DNA of 64,000 nucleotides from Cristatella mucedo (taxonomy: Eukaryota; Bryozoa; Phylactolaemata; Cristatellidae), in contig WPIO01000046.1 of NCBI GenBank assembly GCA_009760855.2, positions 390,001 to 454,000 on the forward strand, written 5' to 3'. Of the stretch, positions 19,321-44,923 are shown piece by piece. Positions within the stretch are counted from its first letter, which is position 1. Every line of letters starts with the position of its first letter. Below the pieces are notes generated by a model. The model saw nothing but the letters and a program-made list of their open reading frames with translations, ran no database searches and was not told the origin of the DNA. The position numbers and the translations under genes are program-made.

Positions 19321-19490
19321 AAATATAATTCTTTTATATAGCGCCCTAAGAGAATTTAATCTCTATTCAGGCGCGTCGCAAATGCCACAGTGCTCGAGCC
19401 CACAACCTCAGTCAACTGCATTCACCTTGACCTTAGTCGAGGTAGTGCCTTAACCACTGACCCAAACCGGCGCGGCAAAAGGGCGCAAGG
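19321..19490 (-). mobile_element. SINE (family A): tRNA head with LINE-A-like tail
   Basis: On the minus strand, GGGTCAGTGGTTAAGGC (box A) and GTGGGCTCGAGCAC (box B) are followed by a body ending AGAGATTAAATTCTCTTAGGG, which copies the hairpin core of the LINE-A 3' tail. A tail shared with a LINE is the usual sign of SINE mobilisation by that LINE. Confidence 0.75.
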
Positions 19491-19493
19491 AAC

Positions 19494-19630
19494 AATAATA
19501 ATAACAATAATAATAATAGTTTTACACTTGATAAAGCACCCTCAGAGAACGCAATCTCTTTCTTGGCGCTTTCCATTTGCTGCAAAGGAAACACGATCGA
19601 TTGGTGAGTGGTAGGTATCATGCTTGATAA
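19494..19630 (-). mobile_element. LINE-A 3' tail fragment
   Basis: An (AAT)n end, TTGATAAAGCACCCTCAGAG and TTGGCGCTTTCCATTTGC mark a tail-only copy, directly next to the SINE at 19,321-19,490. Confidence 0.85.
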
Positions 19631-20330
19631 ACAAGTGTAGCTTCGATCTTGAGATAGCATTGACGTAATTTTGAAATGGCCATCGAAAGGCGAGCGTTTG
19701 CCCTTCTTCTCGACAATTTTCTGGCTGCCCACCTACCGTTGATTACTCGCTATCCGGGGTTTTGTTTGCTGGGACGGCAGCCAAACTTGGCGGAATAAGT
19801 GCATCGTAGCAGAGATGATGCACTCCCAACAATGTGCCCCGTCTGCTGAAGAGGCTTCGCTGGGCTTTGACTTCCGATTGCGGTTACCGGCATCGTATGT
19901 CCCCCCCCCCCCGATGACTCCAGCAGCACGTGGGGGGCTAGAGAGACTAGGTCGCACTGATGAAAAGAATCTCTCTTCGTCATCCAATTCGCGGTCGAGC
20001 TGCAGCTGAAAGCCTGGGCGTTCGTGGCTAGGTTGAAGGTCGCATTGATCGGAGGGACTACCGGGAGGGCAGAGGTACATTGGGGGGGGGGAAAGGGGGA
20101 GGTGATCGGCGCTTCGCTCAGCTTCTGCTATATCAGCGTCTGCATTCGTGAGCGCCTGAAGGCAGACGTTCATTGCAATTTAATCCCTTGGCCAGGGAAG
20201 GCGGTCTACTAATCGGTGTCAGCCGACAAAGAGCTCTATCGTCGGTCGAGATCTGGCGACGCGGCTCCGACATCGCGTCCTCTCTCGCCTGCCGATGCTG
20301 CAAAAACGATGCTGCGAAAGCCGCCGCCAT

Positions 20331-20832
<502 letters not shown>

Positions 20833-20866
20833 GAACGACCACCACCAACGTTTCACGCGAATTCAT
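20833..20866 (-). repeat. Module shared with the 5.4-kb GA-tract locus
   Basis: On the minus strand it reads GTGAAACGTTGGTGGTGGTC and then GTTCGTAGAGAG, matching 5440-5480 on the plus strand with few differences. Both copies abut a GA/CT tract on the same side. Confidence 0.75.
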
Positions 20867-21155
20867 TAGGGTGAGCAGGGTCGGAGCGGTGCGCTGGCGG
20901 CTTCGACCATTGCCGCCTCGCCCAACCGCTTCCGGCCCGACCCAAAATTACCGATGGCCGGTTAAATTAAAGTGGCCGGTAGTACAGACGGAAAAGGGGC
21001 GCTTGGTATACAAGTAGCGGACTCCAGCGGCGATATTCTGAGCGAGCGACTGACGTCGCGGCAGGAGCGAGCTGCCGCTATTACGCGGGCTGACATGCGC
21101 AAGGAGGGAGGGGCACGTGGGGCGAAAGGATTGGCCCACGTCTGCGTTCACTTAA

Positions 21156-21300
21156 ATAATAATAATAATGCATTTGATAAAGCGCCCTCAGAGAACTCAA
21201 TCTCTATCTAGGCGCTTTACATTTGCTGCAACGGGAAATGCAATTGAATGGTGAGTAATATCATGCTTGATAAACAAACAAAACGAATAACGTGGTTACT
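21156..21300 (-). mobile_element. LINE-A 3' tail fragment with intact hairpin
   Basis: (AAT)n, then AAAGCGCC (21,179-21,186) pairing with GGCGCTTT (21,211-21,218), with AGAGA/TCTCT inside. This is the cleanest tail copy for defining the hairpin. Confidence 0.9.
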
Positions 21301-21537
21301 TTGACGCTCTGCATCGTTGTGGGTCTGCATCGCCGCGAAGCACAGGAAACAGCGCTGTCACTGCGTGAGCGAGGGATTTATGCCAGTACTATGTCGCTTC
21401 GAGTATGCAGCGGCTTCGCGTGAATTCTGTAGATGTTCGGCGGAGCGTGATGGGATGTGCGCGGATCGCACGGAATAATCTTGCGAGAGCGAGGTCCAGT
21501 GCCCAGTGAGCGAGTCAGGCAACGATCATAGCAACAT

Positions 21538-24330
21538 TGATAATAAGACCTTTATATAGCACCCGAACGGAGCTAAACAATTTCAAAGCACTTTGCATGT
21601 ACTGCAAAGGAAGCGTATCGATTGGTTTGTGACAGCGAGCAAAGTTTCAGCGCGAGTAACCAAAGAAAAGACATTTCACACGAACCCAGCAAATGCTGTG
21701 ACGATCAGGTGCTTTTTATCTTCTTTTTTAAATGTCTTCATCATTGGATGTGATGTCAGTCGGCAGTGAATTCGAGGCTTTGGGGGCACTAGTACGGTCT
21801 CCAAAGGATTTGAGGTCGGCTCGAGGCTTAACGACTTGCGTCAGAAGAGCGAGTGGCACGCCACCTGGCGGCCTGACCGGGAAGTAGTTTGGATAGGTAG
21901 GCTAGAGAGACAGACTTGAAGCGAGCGATAACACTTCGAAGTCAATACTCTGCTTAATTGGGAGCCTGTGCAGGTCGTGCCGAGAAATGGTGTGATTTGG
22001 CAACTGCAACGCTCACGGCAGGCAAGCCTGATGCAGAGTTTTGCACCAACTGTAAGCTTCCGATTGCACAGGCCGGTAGACCTACAAGCAGTGAGTTACA
22101 GAATTCAAGAAGGAATTTCACAAATGCATGGACCAATTTATGTGTAGTATCCCTGTCTAAGCAAGCCCGAATTTCAGCAATGTTATGGAGCTGAAAGTAG
22201 GCAGACTTGACTGTGGAACGCTCGTGGTCGTCTAACGAAAGGTCATTTCGGAACATGACAGCTGTATTTCGTGCAGATTCAACGTGATATATGCTGACTC
22301 AGTCGATTTTGAGCGTTAGCCACTCCAATTTCTGAATCACACTTGGTTTGCCCATAACTAGTAAGTTGGTTTTATCATCATTCAATTTCAGAAAGTTTGC
22401 TGCCATCTATGTGTGGATGTCATCAATGCATGAGAGAATTCGACGTGCTGGAGGGCTGGGAGGGATCAAAGCAAAGGTAAAACTGAGAGTCATCTGCATG
22501 GAAGTTAAAGCATAGATTGTGCTTGGCAATCACATCGCCAAGAGGGGGAGTATAAACCGTGAAAAGAACGGGTCCAAGGACAGAGCCCCGAGTTATCCCA
22601 TATTTCAGATACTCCTCGGATGATCTTTATCCATTCACTTCAATATTCTGGAATCTCCCACTGAGCTAGGACCTAAACCATTGCAATGCAGTGATAGTGG
22701 TGCCCAGGCGAGATGAGAGGCACTCAAGAAGGACTTGGTGATCGATAGTATCAAAAGCTGCCAAAAGATCGAGCAAAACAAACAGAGATACTCTACCTAA
22801 GTCTGCATTCCTAAGTAGGCCGTAATACACTCAAAGCAATTCTGACTCGGTGGATTGATTAGCTCTAAAACCAGACTGGAGCTTACTAGCAAGGTTTGCA
22901 GTTTTAATATACGAGTTCAGCTGGTTAGCCACGACTCGTTCTAGTGGTTTTTATAGGAACGGTAGAAGGGAGACTGGGCGGAAGTTGCTCATGTTCTCCT
23001 GGCTCAGTGTTGCTTTCTTGAGTAGTGGCCTGACCACAGCCTTTTTGAAAGGTGCTGGGGCATGACCTGAGGCTAATGACATATTTATAATGTTACTTAT
23101 GCATGACAGCAGCAGATAAATGCATCGTAGAAGAAGGACAGTGGGAATATTGTCCAGAGGACTCGTCTTATTTGATTGGGATATGAACTTCAGGACGAGG
23201 TCACTAGTGACCTCCTTGAATGTAGACACTGAGGTGCTGCAAGAAATTGAGGGACAGCATTCCAAGGGTGATGTTGCCGTTGTTGGGATGGACTCTCTGA
23301 TCTTGTCACTCTTCAGCACAAAGAAGCTAGAGAAGCGATAAGAAGCTAGATGATCACTGGGATCATCAGGGAAGGAGCTAATCTGGGAGCGGTTGAGGAG
23401 ATGGTTGATTGTCGACAAGAGCAGTTTTGGCTTGTGCACCTTTGATTCAACAATGCTTTTACAGAAGCTAGACGTGGCCTTTGCTATGATCGCTTGGACG
23501 ATCCACAGTAGTCCTCCTCGTATGCCCGTCGATGGACAGTCAGTCCTGACATTGTGGACGCTTTTAGCCTTTGCTACTAGATCTTGGTTACACATTCAAC
23601 CTTCGCAGGAGAACAAAAAATCCCAAAATGGTTCCGTTTTATTTACAAAGCTCTCGGTGAGAATTAAATGAATTCCTAGGCAATTTAAATAGACTGAATA
23701 GTTGGTGCGAGAAATTTCACGTGACTCCTGGTCTGCCTTCATGCACTTTCATGAGACTGAACGATTTTTAAGTGGCTGACAACGCTAACCTCCTATAGTT
23801 AATTGTCTGAGGATTTGATCTGATCAGGTCCTGATTTTTTGTATGCTTTTTCAAGCTTGCATTTAGTAGACCTAGCTAGTTTAATGTCTGCAATAAACCA
23901 TATGCGACTCTGGGTGAGGGTGCGCAGTGCACATGTCAGAGGTGCAAACTCGTCGAGCAGGTCAGCTAGTGTAGTGCTGTAGCCATGTAGCAATGATGGC
24001 AGGTCTGAAGGGGGATTGAGAAGCAGAGGCGAGGCAGATATTCTCGCACGGACAGCATGGATTTCAACGGTCTTGAGGTTTCGTGATTCACACCTGAGTT
24101 GAGATGAGGAGGAGAGGGGCACACGCTATTGATTGAATGAGATCTGCAAGTGGTCAGATAAGCATGATTTGGTAATAATTGGTGATGACAAAGTGCAGTT
24201 GTATGAGAAAATGTGGTCGAGCGTGTGACCCTTCATGTGAGTAGGGCCATGTACATGAGCCGCAAGAGATGATGAGTCAGTCAGTGCACGAATTCAATTT
24301 GGCTGGGCTACCGAAAAAGCCACGAGGCCC
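21538..24330 (-). mobile_element. LINE-A, longest copy: endonuclease end, RT and tail (degenerate)
   Basis: Read on the minus strand, it has an APE-type endonuclease remnant (THMKGHTLDHIFSYN; then CLSDHLQISFNQ), a linker, RT N-terminal sequence with the usual FRPVSLLPFL, and a GVLGP-like region. It then shows the catalytic-site sequence FHADDSQFYLCF (about 22,470-22,500), FLKLNDDKT and the C-terminal domain (RACLDRDTTHKLVHAFV). Several frameshifts and stops break it. The tail at 21,540-21,610 is diverged. The 5' end is truncated within the endonuclease. It is an old, inactive copy. Confidence 0.9.
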
Positions 24331-24369
24331 CTGCAGCTGTCTAAGAATATGGCTGCACGGTGAGGTTGC

Positions 24370-24920
24370 AAATCCCAGAGGTTTGACGAGACGTCTCCTA
24401 CGCTAAAAGAGCTAGGATGGCTGCCTGTTGATCAGTGGATACAGACTAAAGCACTTACGCTGACCCTCCTCCATACCTAGCTGAATTGCTGCACCAGTTT
24501 CAGCCTCCTCGTGCCCTCAGGTCTTTTATGGACAATAAATGAGCTGTTCCGTTCCTCTGCTTGAAGACCGTTGGCGACAGAAGCTTTAGCTCTGCAGATC
24601 CTAGGCTGTGGAACTCGCTTCCACAATTCTTACGCAACGACAAATACTCTCCTACTGCCGACTATGGCTCATCCTTTCCAACAGTCCTGAGCTGCTACTT
24701 CCATGCTACTCACTATCTCATCTGCTCTCCTGACTCTGCTATGCTTCCAACTTTCTCTTTGTTGCGCGAGACGAAGTCTGTTGGCTACCGAATGCCTACC
24801 GAAAGCCGCTTAGGCTGTGGGTGCGCGATACAAAACTCCCGCATGACACCCACATGGTCTTTGTGGCTTTGTATAGTTACAGATGGAGATACATTACATT
24901 ACATTACACAAACCCGAAAC
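24370..24920 (+). mobile_element. LINE-B 3' end, RT C-terminus and ATTAC-repeat tail
   Basis: On the plus strand it encodes LLHTYLAELLHQFQPP-like sequence, then TVGDRSFSSADPRLWNSLPQ, typical of RT C-termini in L2/CR1-type LINEs but different from LINE-A. The 3' UTR has TTTCGGTAG-type sequence, and the copy ends in repeated ATTAC (about 24,892-24,912). Other tails of this family are at 14,779 and 45,700. Confidence 0.8.
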
Positions 24921-24928
24921 AATGCAGA

Positions 24929-25140
24929 TTATGTGGAGTGATTATCTTTACAACCGAACTGAAACTTACTATCTCGACTTGAAATGTTGATACTAGAGCT
25001 TAGCTGGCGTGCGACTTCTAGTTCCAGTGCCTTTGATTGCAACGGCAGTGGCAGGGACACTGGGCAGAAGTAGCATAAGTTCTTATGGTATGGTGTTGCC
25101 TTTTTGAGGAGCTGCATAACAACAGTCCTTTTGGAAGATG
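24929..25140 (-). mobile_element. LINE RT fragment (N-terminal part)
   Basis: The minus strand reads LLKKATPYHKNL, CPVSLPLPLQSKALELEVAR and DSKFQFGCKDNHST, equivalent to the conserved YRPVS..PF.SK..ER and SKFQSGFR..HST blocks of LINE RT. The family (A or B) is not clear. Confidence 0.75.
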
Positions 25141-26040
25141 CACGGACCTGAGGCTCGTCAAACGCTACGAAATACGCTCACAAAAGAGCATGGCTGTGGC
25201 AAGTGACGCGAAAAACGCCACACAAAACGGCGTCACCCGCAGTCACACGCGATTCACACGAGCGACGCGGCTAGCATAAGCTGCGCAGGGCTCAGCGAAT
25301 GCGCGGCGGTAGCGGAGTGTGAGACCGCGTGAGACGAGTGTGGCGAGCGATGACAGATGACAGGCCGATTGCGAGCGATGGCATGATCATGTACTTTTTC
25401 TCAAGCCTTCAGCCACGAAGTCTTTTCAAAGATTTATGGGTCGGTAGTGTCTGTCCCAAACAGCTAAATCGATGCATTCTCTTGAACATTCTTTCAAGAC
25501 GACACTTGAGCGGCGGTGCTTGGGCGGGCAGAGAATGATGCACACACACACGCTTATATGGGCCGGGGCAACCCCGCTTACTTTGAGCAGCGTCCACGTC
25601 TACGGAAGAGCTGAGAGCGTGTCCGGCGCGTGCCGAGACGATCCCCGTCAGCAGAATTACTCAGAATTCACTAGGTGCTATATGTCAGACAGAAGCTCGA
25701 TCGGCATTCGCAGTGGTTATAAAAGCATTCGGCTGTGGAGATTCTCCGCTAGCCTTCACGGCGACCGTATGACCTTCCGCTAGTCGAGCGGCAGGCGAAA
25801 GGTCAGCGGAGACCGCTAGCTGCCCTGCTATAGGCCGGCTAGCTGAGCAGCAGACCTCGGCTGACCCGTTCGCCAGCGACCGTTGAGAAATCTAAAGAAG
25901 GTGACGATTTAAGAGACCGCGTGTTAGGCGACCAAAACTTTGGAGAGACCCACTCGGGTTACAGCACGTGAGAAATAATTGGTCGATCATTTTTGTCTGG
26001 ACAAGTCTGGACAAGTCTGGACAGCCTTAAGTCTGAGTCG
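25141..26040. other. Intergenic, nothing recognised
   Basis: GC-balanced sequence with CpG-containing short repeats (25,190-25,340) and a small triple repeat of TCTGGACAAG at about 25,996-26,024. No gene or transposon end can be supported. Confidence 0.4.
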
Positions 26041-26044
26041 TACC

Positions 26045-26150
26045 GAACGTGCTTCCTTTGCAGCAAATGTAAAGTGCCTAGAAAGAGATTGAGTTCTCTG
26101 AGAGGGCTATATCAACTTATTATTGTTATTAATATTATTATTATGAACAA
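26045..26150 (+). mobile_element. LINE-A 3' tail fragment
   Basis: CTTTGCAGCAAATGTAAAG, then TAGAAAGAGATTGAGTTCTC and an ATT-rich end: a tail-only copy in plus orientation. Confidence 0.85.
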
Positions 26151-26464
26151 ACATGAACCAACCAAAACCAAACAATCCAAACAGAAAGTCTTGTGAATGC
26201 TTAATGCTAAAAAAAAGAGAAGAGAATGGCTCAAACACGGCTATGACCATAGCGCAGTTGCCCAAGATCGGATGAATGTAGCACCGCATTATATTTAGAA
26301 AACATTCAAAAGACTAACAACGGGCTAAAATCAAGACTTAATCTCACTCAGGAAAAGGAAGGATCTTGTGACTACTGATCACGTGACTGTGACAAATACG
26401 TGAGAAACTACGAGAGCCACTTAAACCGACCAAGGCTCCGATCAAGGCTGAATATCCTCGTAGG

Positions 26465-26465
<1 letters not shown>

Positions 26466-26504
<39 letters not shown>

Positions 26505-26650
26505 CACTAGATAAAGCGCCCTCAGAGAACTTAATCTCTTTCTAAGCGCTTTACATTTGCTGCAAAGTACGTATCCTGCGATCAAAATAACAACAAATAA
26601 ATGTGAGAGTGAAAGGTTAGTATTTCATGAAAATAAGGGCACTTTTGAGT
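26466..26650 (-). mobile_element. LINE-A 3' tail fragment with long (AAT)n
   Basis: About twelve AAT units, then the tail hairpin (ATAAAGCGCC ... CTAAGCGCTTTAC). The hairpin has one changed base. Confidence 0.85.
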
Positions 26651-27334
26651 AAATAAGAATTGATTTTGGGTGACGCATGTGATGCTTGTTGAAGTTCAAT
26701 TGACTTTCAATGTCGGACTATACGTATTGGTCTCCTCGGTTGACCACATGCATATACAGCGTGCGTTCTTTCTGAAGCGGTGGAACACTTTCCGGAACGG
26801 TGCTTCCCACTCTTGTACCGCCTTGTCTTCGCAATTAATTACAGTCACACCTAGCAACGAGCATATTTGGGATGAGAAAGCTCTCCGACTACCGAGGAAT
26901 GCTGGCTGCATCGGCGGCCCACCGATCGGCGATTTGCCTTTTTCGGTTTTGAACAGTGCGATCGGGCGAGACTTGGCCTGAAAAATATGGCTACTCCTTA
27001 AGCCTTGTTTAGCCAGCGAGTCTCGCTACGTACCAACCCGAGTCTTCGGCGTAGACGTCACTAATACCGAGGGGGTGGTCCAGACTTAGGGGAAGACTTG
27101 GCGAAAACTCAGCAGCCAAACCCGGCTCTTAGCAAGCGACCAATCATAAACGCCGTTCAGGCCACGCCTACTGCGGTGCTGAGCGCGGGATGGCGAACGA
27201 CTTGACTAGCGAAATCATGGATGCGTTCCTGGCGAATCATTGTTTATGGGACACGATAAGTTTAGAGTTTAAGAATCAGATTTTGAGGTGGCGAGCGATA
27301 AAGGCTATAGCGGACAGGTTTCATTCTAACGGTT
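26651..27334. other. Intergenic, no recognised gene
   Basis: The only longer open frame (26,670-26,981, 103 codons) has no recognisable motif and no splice or start context. No repeat was identified. Confidence 0.35.
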
Positions 27335-27995
27335 TGCTGGCCTACTGGCAAGCGGGCGCTTACAGCTGGTGCAAAACTCTGCAGCTGGGCTTGTCTGTCG
27401 TGAGCGTCGCAGTTGCCACACCATACCAATTCTCGCCGACCTGAACTGACTACCAGTCAAGCAACGGATCGACTTTCAAGGTCTTGTCGCTCACTTTTAG
27501 GTCTCTTCATTCTTGGGTTCCAGCCTCTCTCTTTGATCTACTCCCCCCACCAGGCCAAGCATCGTACCACTCGCTTTTCGGAATCCAACAGTTTACTAAT
27601 ACCTCGTACAAACCTCAAATCCTTTGGAGACGGTGCATTTAGTTCGTATTCTCCGAAAGCCTGGAACTCCCTTCCGACTTACGTCAGAACATCCCCTGAC
27701 TTGACCACATTTAAAAAGAACTTAAAAACACACCTATTTAGGACAGCATTTAGTGGGTCCCTGTGATTCGTCCTTGATGTGCTTATGCGTGCTGACACTG
27801 TGCATGCTGCCACTAACCACATTTGCATGCTGACCCTGTGCATGTCACCTCTAACCATGTTATTTATGTTTATCAAGCATGATATTACTCACCATTCAAT
27901 CTCGCTTCCCTTTGCAGCAAATGTAAAGCGCCTAGAAAGAGATTGAGTTCTCTGAGGACGCTTTATCAAGTGCATTATTATTATTATTATTAATT
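27335..27995 (+). mobile_element. LINE-A copy with RT C-terminus and full tail
   Basis: The plus strand shows frameshifted RT C-terminal sequence (SVVSVAVA, then HQAKHRTTRFSESNSLLIPR and SFGDGAFSSYSPKAWNSLPT), the 3' UTR, the tail hairpin (AAAGCGCCTAGAAAGAGATT) and (ATT)n at about 27,974-27,992. Confidence 0.9.
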
Positions 27996-28255
27996 GCGTT
28001 GGTGAAGGCTCGCCGTTGAGAAACGCCATTGCTATCCCATGAACGCTCAGTGGGCGGAGCGAGTAAGAAGCAAGACTTGGAGCAAGACTGCCGTCGAAAC
28101 CTTTTACAAACCGTAAGACCGCTGTTACAGTCCGTGTTGGTAGGAAGCGAGGCTCACCATCTAAACCAGGCTTTACTCGACCGCTCCTCGGACACCAGCC
28201 GCCACCGCGTTCTTCTAGCATACGTTGAATCTTAGCTGCGGGTGCTGCGATGTAA

Positions 28256-28590
28256 GTCGCACGCGAGCGCCCATACACACAACACACACGCACGCCCGCG
28301 CGCATCGCACACGCACAAAGCACACAACACACGCACGCAGCACACGCACACAACACGTGCACACGACACACGTGCACACGCACACGGCACACGCACACGG
28401 CACACGCACACGACACACGCACACGGCACACGCACATGACACACGCACATGACACACGCACATGACACACGCACACGACACACGCACACGACACACGCAC
28501 ACGACACACGCACACGACACACGCACACAACACACGCACACGACACACGCACACGGCACACGCACACGACACACGACACACACACACAGC
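28256..28590. repeat. CACACG-type minisatellite
   Basis: Tandem variants of ACACGACACACGC and ACACGGCACACGC, about 330 bp, with regular 12-14-bp units in the right half. It is alternating purine-pyrimidine. Open frames over it on both strands (Cys/Val or Thr/His) are shadows. Confidence 0.93.
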
Positions 28591-28599
28591 GTCTCCTGC

Positions 28600-29680
28600 C
28601 TTTGACGGCAACAAACAGACGCTCTGCGAAATCCTGCCGGTCAGGGAGGCATGTCTGAATTTCATCGCCTCAAGGCAAGGCCTCGCGAACACAAGCAACA
28701 GCAGCGAGCCACAGCGAACGGCTCGCTGGGCGAACGGCTGACAGCCCCTAGGGCTGTAACGATATAAGGACGCAGAGGATTTCGGGGAGTGTGACTCTGT
28801 AATTGACGGCTACGAAGACAAACGAGAGACATGCTAGAGCTAACGCGGGTGCACTCGCAAGAGCAGACTCGTTCCGACCGTACTTAATTGGGCTGCTCGC
28901 CATCAACCGACCACTCTCTGCTCAGGCTCGAAGCCGCTGACAGATTTGCCCTCTCTGCAGTTTCCGTTAATGCAATCGCTAGCATAACCGCAAGCGACAG
29001 TGCGAGCGTGGCGGGGCGAGGTGCCTGCGAGCGGATTTCAGCGTTCGTCGCTCGTTCGCGTCTTCGCTACTGCGCGTACGCGAGGGAAAAAGCTTCTCTC
29101 CACAAGTTGAGCTTGAACCCCAGTAGCCATCGCTCCAGCCTTGCTCCGGCTGGACGAGCAGACGCTTAGCACAGTGGCTGCGCGAGTGCGAGCTACGGCG
29201 CTAGGTCGGAAGCTACGCGTCTGCCTGCCTGCGTCGACTCACTGACGGAACGACGCGGCAACTAAAGACAGACTATATTAAAGTACATTAAGTAATACTG
29301 AACATTGCCGGCCGCCGGGTACGGAAGCACGCGCGATACGCATAACGTGCTCCGCAGAATGTCCAGAATGTCTGGGCGGCGGCGGCGGCGGCGTTTCACG
29401 CCGTTCGGCCACGTTCGGTTCGGTTCGGTTCAACCGCCGGCTCAATCTTCTCGCCGAGCTGAGCGGTGCTCGGCGGCGGCGGCAGCGGCGGCTCGACGAC
29501 ACATTTAGAGCATTCGCATGCTGCCTCCCCAAATATACAAATTCAGTTCTCTACGCAGCAGCGCACAACTTGCATTAGCGGCCGCTCCGCCGCGGGCAAA
29601 ATGGCGGCGGCGGAGACTAGCCGGAAGGCTAAGGACAGCAGCAGACGGACGACGAGTCAGCGAGCGCGAGGCTCGGCGGC
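28600..29680. other. Intergenic sequence past the TFAP2 stop
   Basis: Past the TFAP2 stop codon the sequence is CpG-rich, with GGC runs near 29,370 and 29,470. No canonical polyadenylation signal for the minus strand (TTTATT on this strand) was found close by, so the transcript end is unknown. Confidence 0.35.
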
Positions 29681-29689
29681 GCTGAGCGC

Positions 29690-29750
29690 GCGGCTCGGCG
29701 CTGAGCGCGCGGCTCGACGCTGAGCGCGCGGCTCGGCGCTTAGCGGGCCG
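29690..29750. repeat. About 21-bp tandem repeat in presumed TFAP2 3' UTR
   Basis: Near-identical units of CTGAGCGCGCGGCTCGGCG occur about three times, with a degenerate fourth copy, starting 27 bp beyond the TFAP2 stop codon. Confidence 0.75.
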
Positions 29751-29776
29751 GCGGGCGGCGACTCCGAGCGGCCCGC

Positions 29777-42755
<12,979 letters not shown>

Positions 42756-44400
42756 CTAGGAGAGAGAGAGAGAGCCGCCATATTTCGATCGCTCATACTG
42801 AGCGCCGGCGCCGCCAGGATCGAGGCGGTCGCTGCGCACTTGACGCGGGCCTGTCGGAAACGGCGACGTCGACGGCCGCGCGGGCGACGGTCGTCGGCCC
42901 TGCCATTGGGAGGGCAATGCGCGGCGCGGCGCAGCGCGAGCGAGCGAGCGATGCGAAGCAGCGGACGGCGGCGCTTACGAGCTCGGGCGGAACGGGCGCT
43001 CGCGCGCGCTCTGCTTCGAGTAAACGAGAGCGCGCGCGACGGCGCGGCCGAAGGCAGTGCGCTCAGAGTACTCGGCGCCGACGCGCACGGCGGCGTCGAC
43101 GCCGTGCCCCGACCGATGCTGCGAGGCTGGCGACTGTCCTGCGCATTTGGCAGCCCAGCGCCGGCGCGCTTCGGCGCGCGCTCGAAGCCACCGGCGCTGG
43201 GCGGCGGACGCGGCGACCGATCGACCGACTGACTTTGCCGCCCGATTTTACGCCGACTGTCGCCCTGTCGCCAGCCGTCCAGTGCGACGCGCGTCAAACC
43301 CTGCAGGTGCGCACGCGAAGCGCTTAGCTGCCGCCGCCGCGGCGGCGGCGGCCGTTCGCGCTAGCTGATACGTACTACGCTGAACACAGGCATGGCCGCC
43401 CGTAGCGACGCCGGCGTCGGCGAGTACTGCGACGAGCTGGTGCTGCGTCTGCGGCCTCCTTCACTGCGATCCTCGCATAAGCGGTATAACAGATTCGTTC
43501 AGCGAGTCGCCGACGACCGCAGGCGGGACCGCGAGCAGCTCGCGAAACTGGCGGACGAACGAACAATGGACCCGCCGTCGGCCGCAGACACCTCCGTCGG
43601 AGCCCCAGCCGAAGCACGTGCGGATGGCTCTGTTTGTAACCGCTAAGTGGTGCATGTGCGCGCCTGCGCGCGCGCGCGCCTGGACGTCCGCCCCGTCGCG
43701 TCGCAGGTCAAGGAGGCGGTGACAGCCGCGGCCTGACGTAAGAAACACCGCGGTCGGGTGGCGGGGGGGGGGGGGAGGTGGTGGTGTGCGACTCGGCGAC
43801 CTCGCTAATAAGTTGGCCAACAGCCCGCGGCGGCGGCGTCGGCTGCCGGCGAGCGGACAGGCTGCGGCCCTGTCGACGTTTGGCATCCTCTGGCCGGGGT
43901 CTGGCCGTCTCTCAATTCATACGTCGTCTTTCTTAGGCGGTCGCTCGGTTCTCGACCCTCGTCCAGCTCCTCCGCCGATAAAGAGCGCTGCTGGCCAGTC
44001 TGCTCGCAGCCGCCCAACGCCGAGTCGGAGAAGAGAACCGGACGCTTCGTCCTGCTCGCAGCCATCACTCAAACGAATTCCTTCGGCCCGGTAGGCCGTT
44101 GACTCGACTCACAAATTTATCCTCAGGCGAGGCCAAGTGCGACTGCGGCACGATCGCAGGGTCCGCGGACAGCGCACCGACGAACTCGGCGCGGCCGACG
44201 CGCGGCCATCTTGGCATGCCGTGGCTCGCTTTCCGGCTCCGCAAAGTGCCTCGTCCCCAAACGTCGCAGGCGAGCGTCGTGGCCGAGGGGGCCGTAACCA
44301 TCCCCTTCGCCCAACTGCGTGCGGTAAGCAATGAGTAGTAGCCTCTGCGCGTACGAAACGCTACCGGTGGGTGCGTGGGCGGCGTTCCGATTGACCCGAC
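42756..44400. other. CpG-dense sequence upstream of TFAP2 exon 2
   Basis: This sequence has very high CpG and many GGC/GCC runs. The first TFAP2 exon and promoter are expected on this side, but no start-codon exon with a phase-0 donor could be identified. Long open frames here reflect the lack of A and T. Confidence 0.4.
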
Positions 44401-44412
44401 GCGGGCCTCACG

Positions 44413-44602
<190 letters not shown>

Positions 44603-44800
44603 GCTTCCTTAGAGTAGTGCTCTGAGAGAACTTGGTCTCTATCTGGGCGCTTCACAGATGCCACGCAGGGCTTGAGTCCTCGATCTCGGTCGTCGAAGGC
44701 GAGCACCTTGACCCCGGGCTTCCTTGGTCGAGTGCATGACCCGCGGCTCGTTACCCAACCTAACTCTCCTACGAACGTTGCCGAAGCGGCTGACTATTTC
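44603..44800 (-). mobile_element. SINE (family A) between two microsatellites
   Basis: AGTGCTCTGAGAGAACTTGG and CTATCTGGGCGCTTCACAG are the LINE-A-like tail reversed. GGGCTTGAGTCC is box B reversed, and the head continues to about 44,800. It is flanked by (TA)n on its 3' side and (CT)n on its 5' side. Confidence 0.65.
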
Positions 44801-44802
44801 CA

Positions 44803-44805
44803 CTC

Positions 44806-44857
<52 letters not shown>

Positions 44858-44865
44858 TCTCTCTC

Positions 44866-44920
<55 letters not shown>
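44803..44920. repeat. (CT)n microsatellite
   Basis: About 115 bp of CT repeat with CACC interruptions. Confidence 0.95.

Positions 44921-44923
<3 letters not shown>

Noticed and set aside
28256-28590. CRISPR-like array
   Set aside because: Units are contiguous with no unique spacers, and the context is an animal genome. It is a minisatellite.
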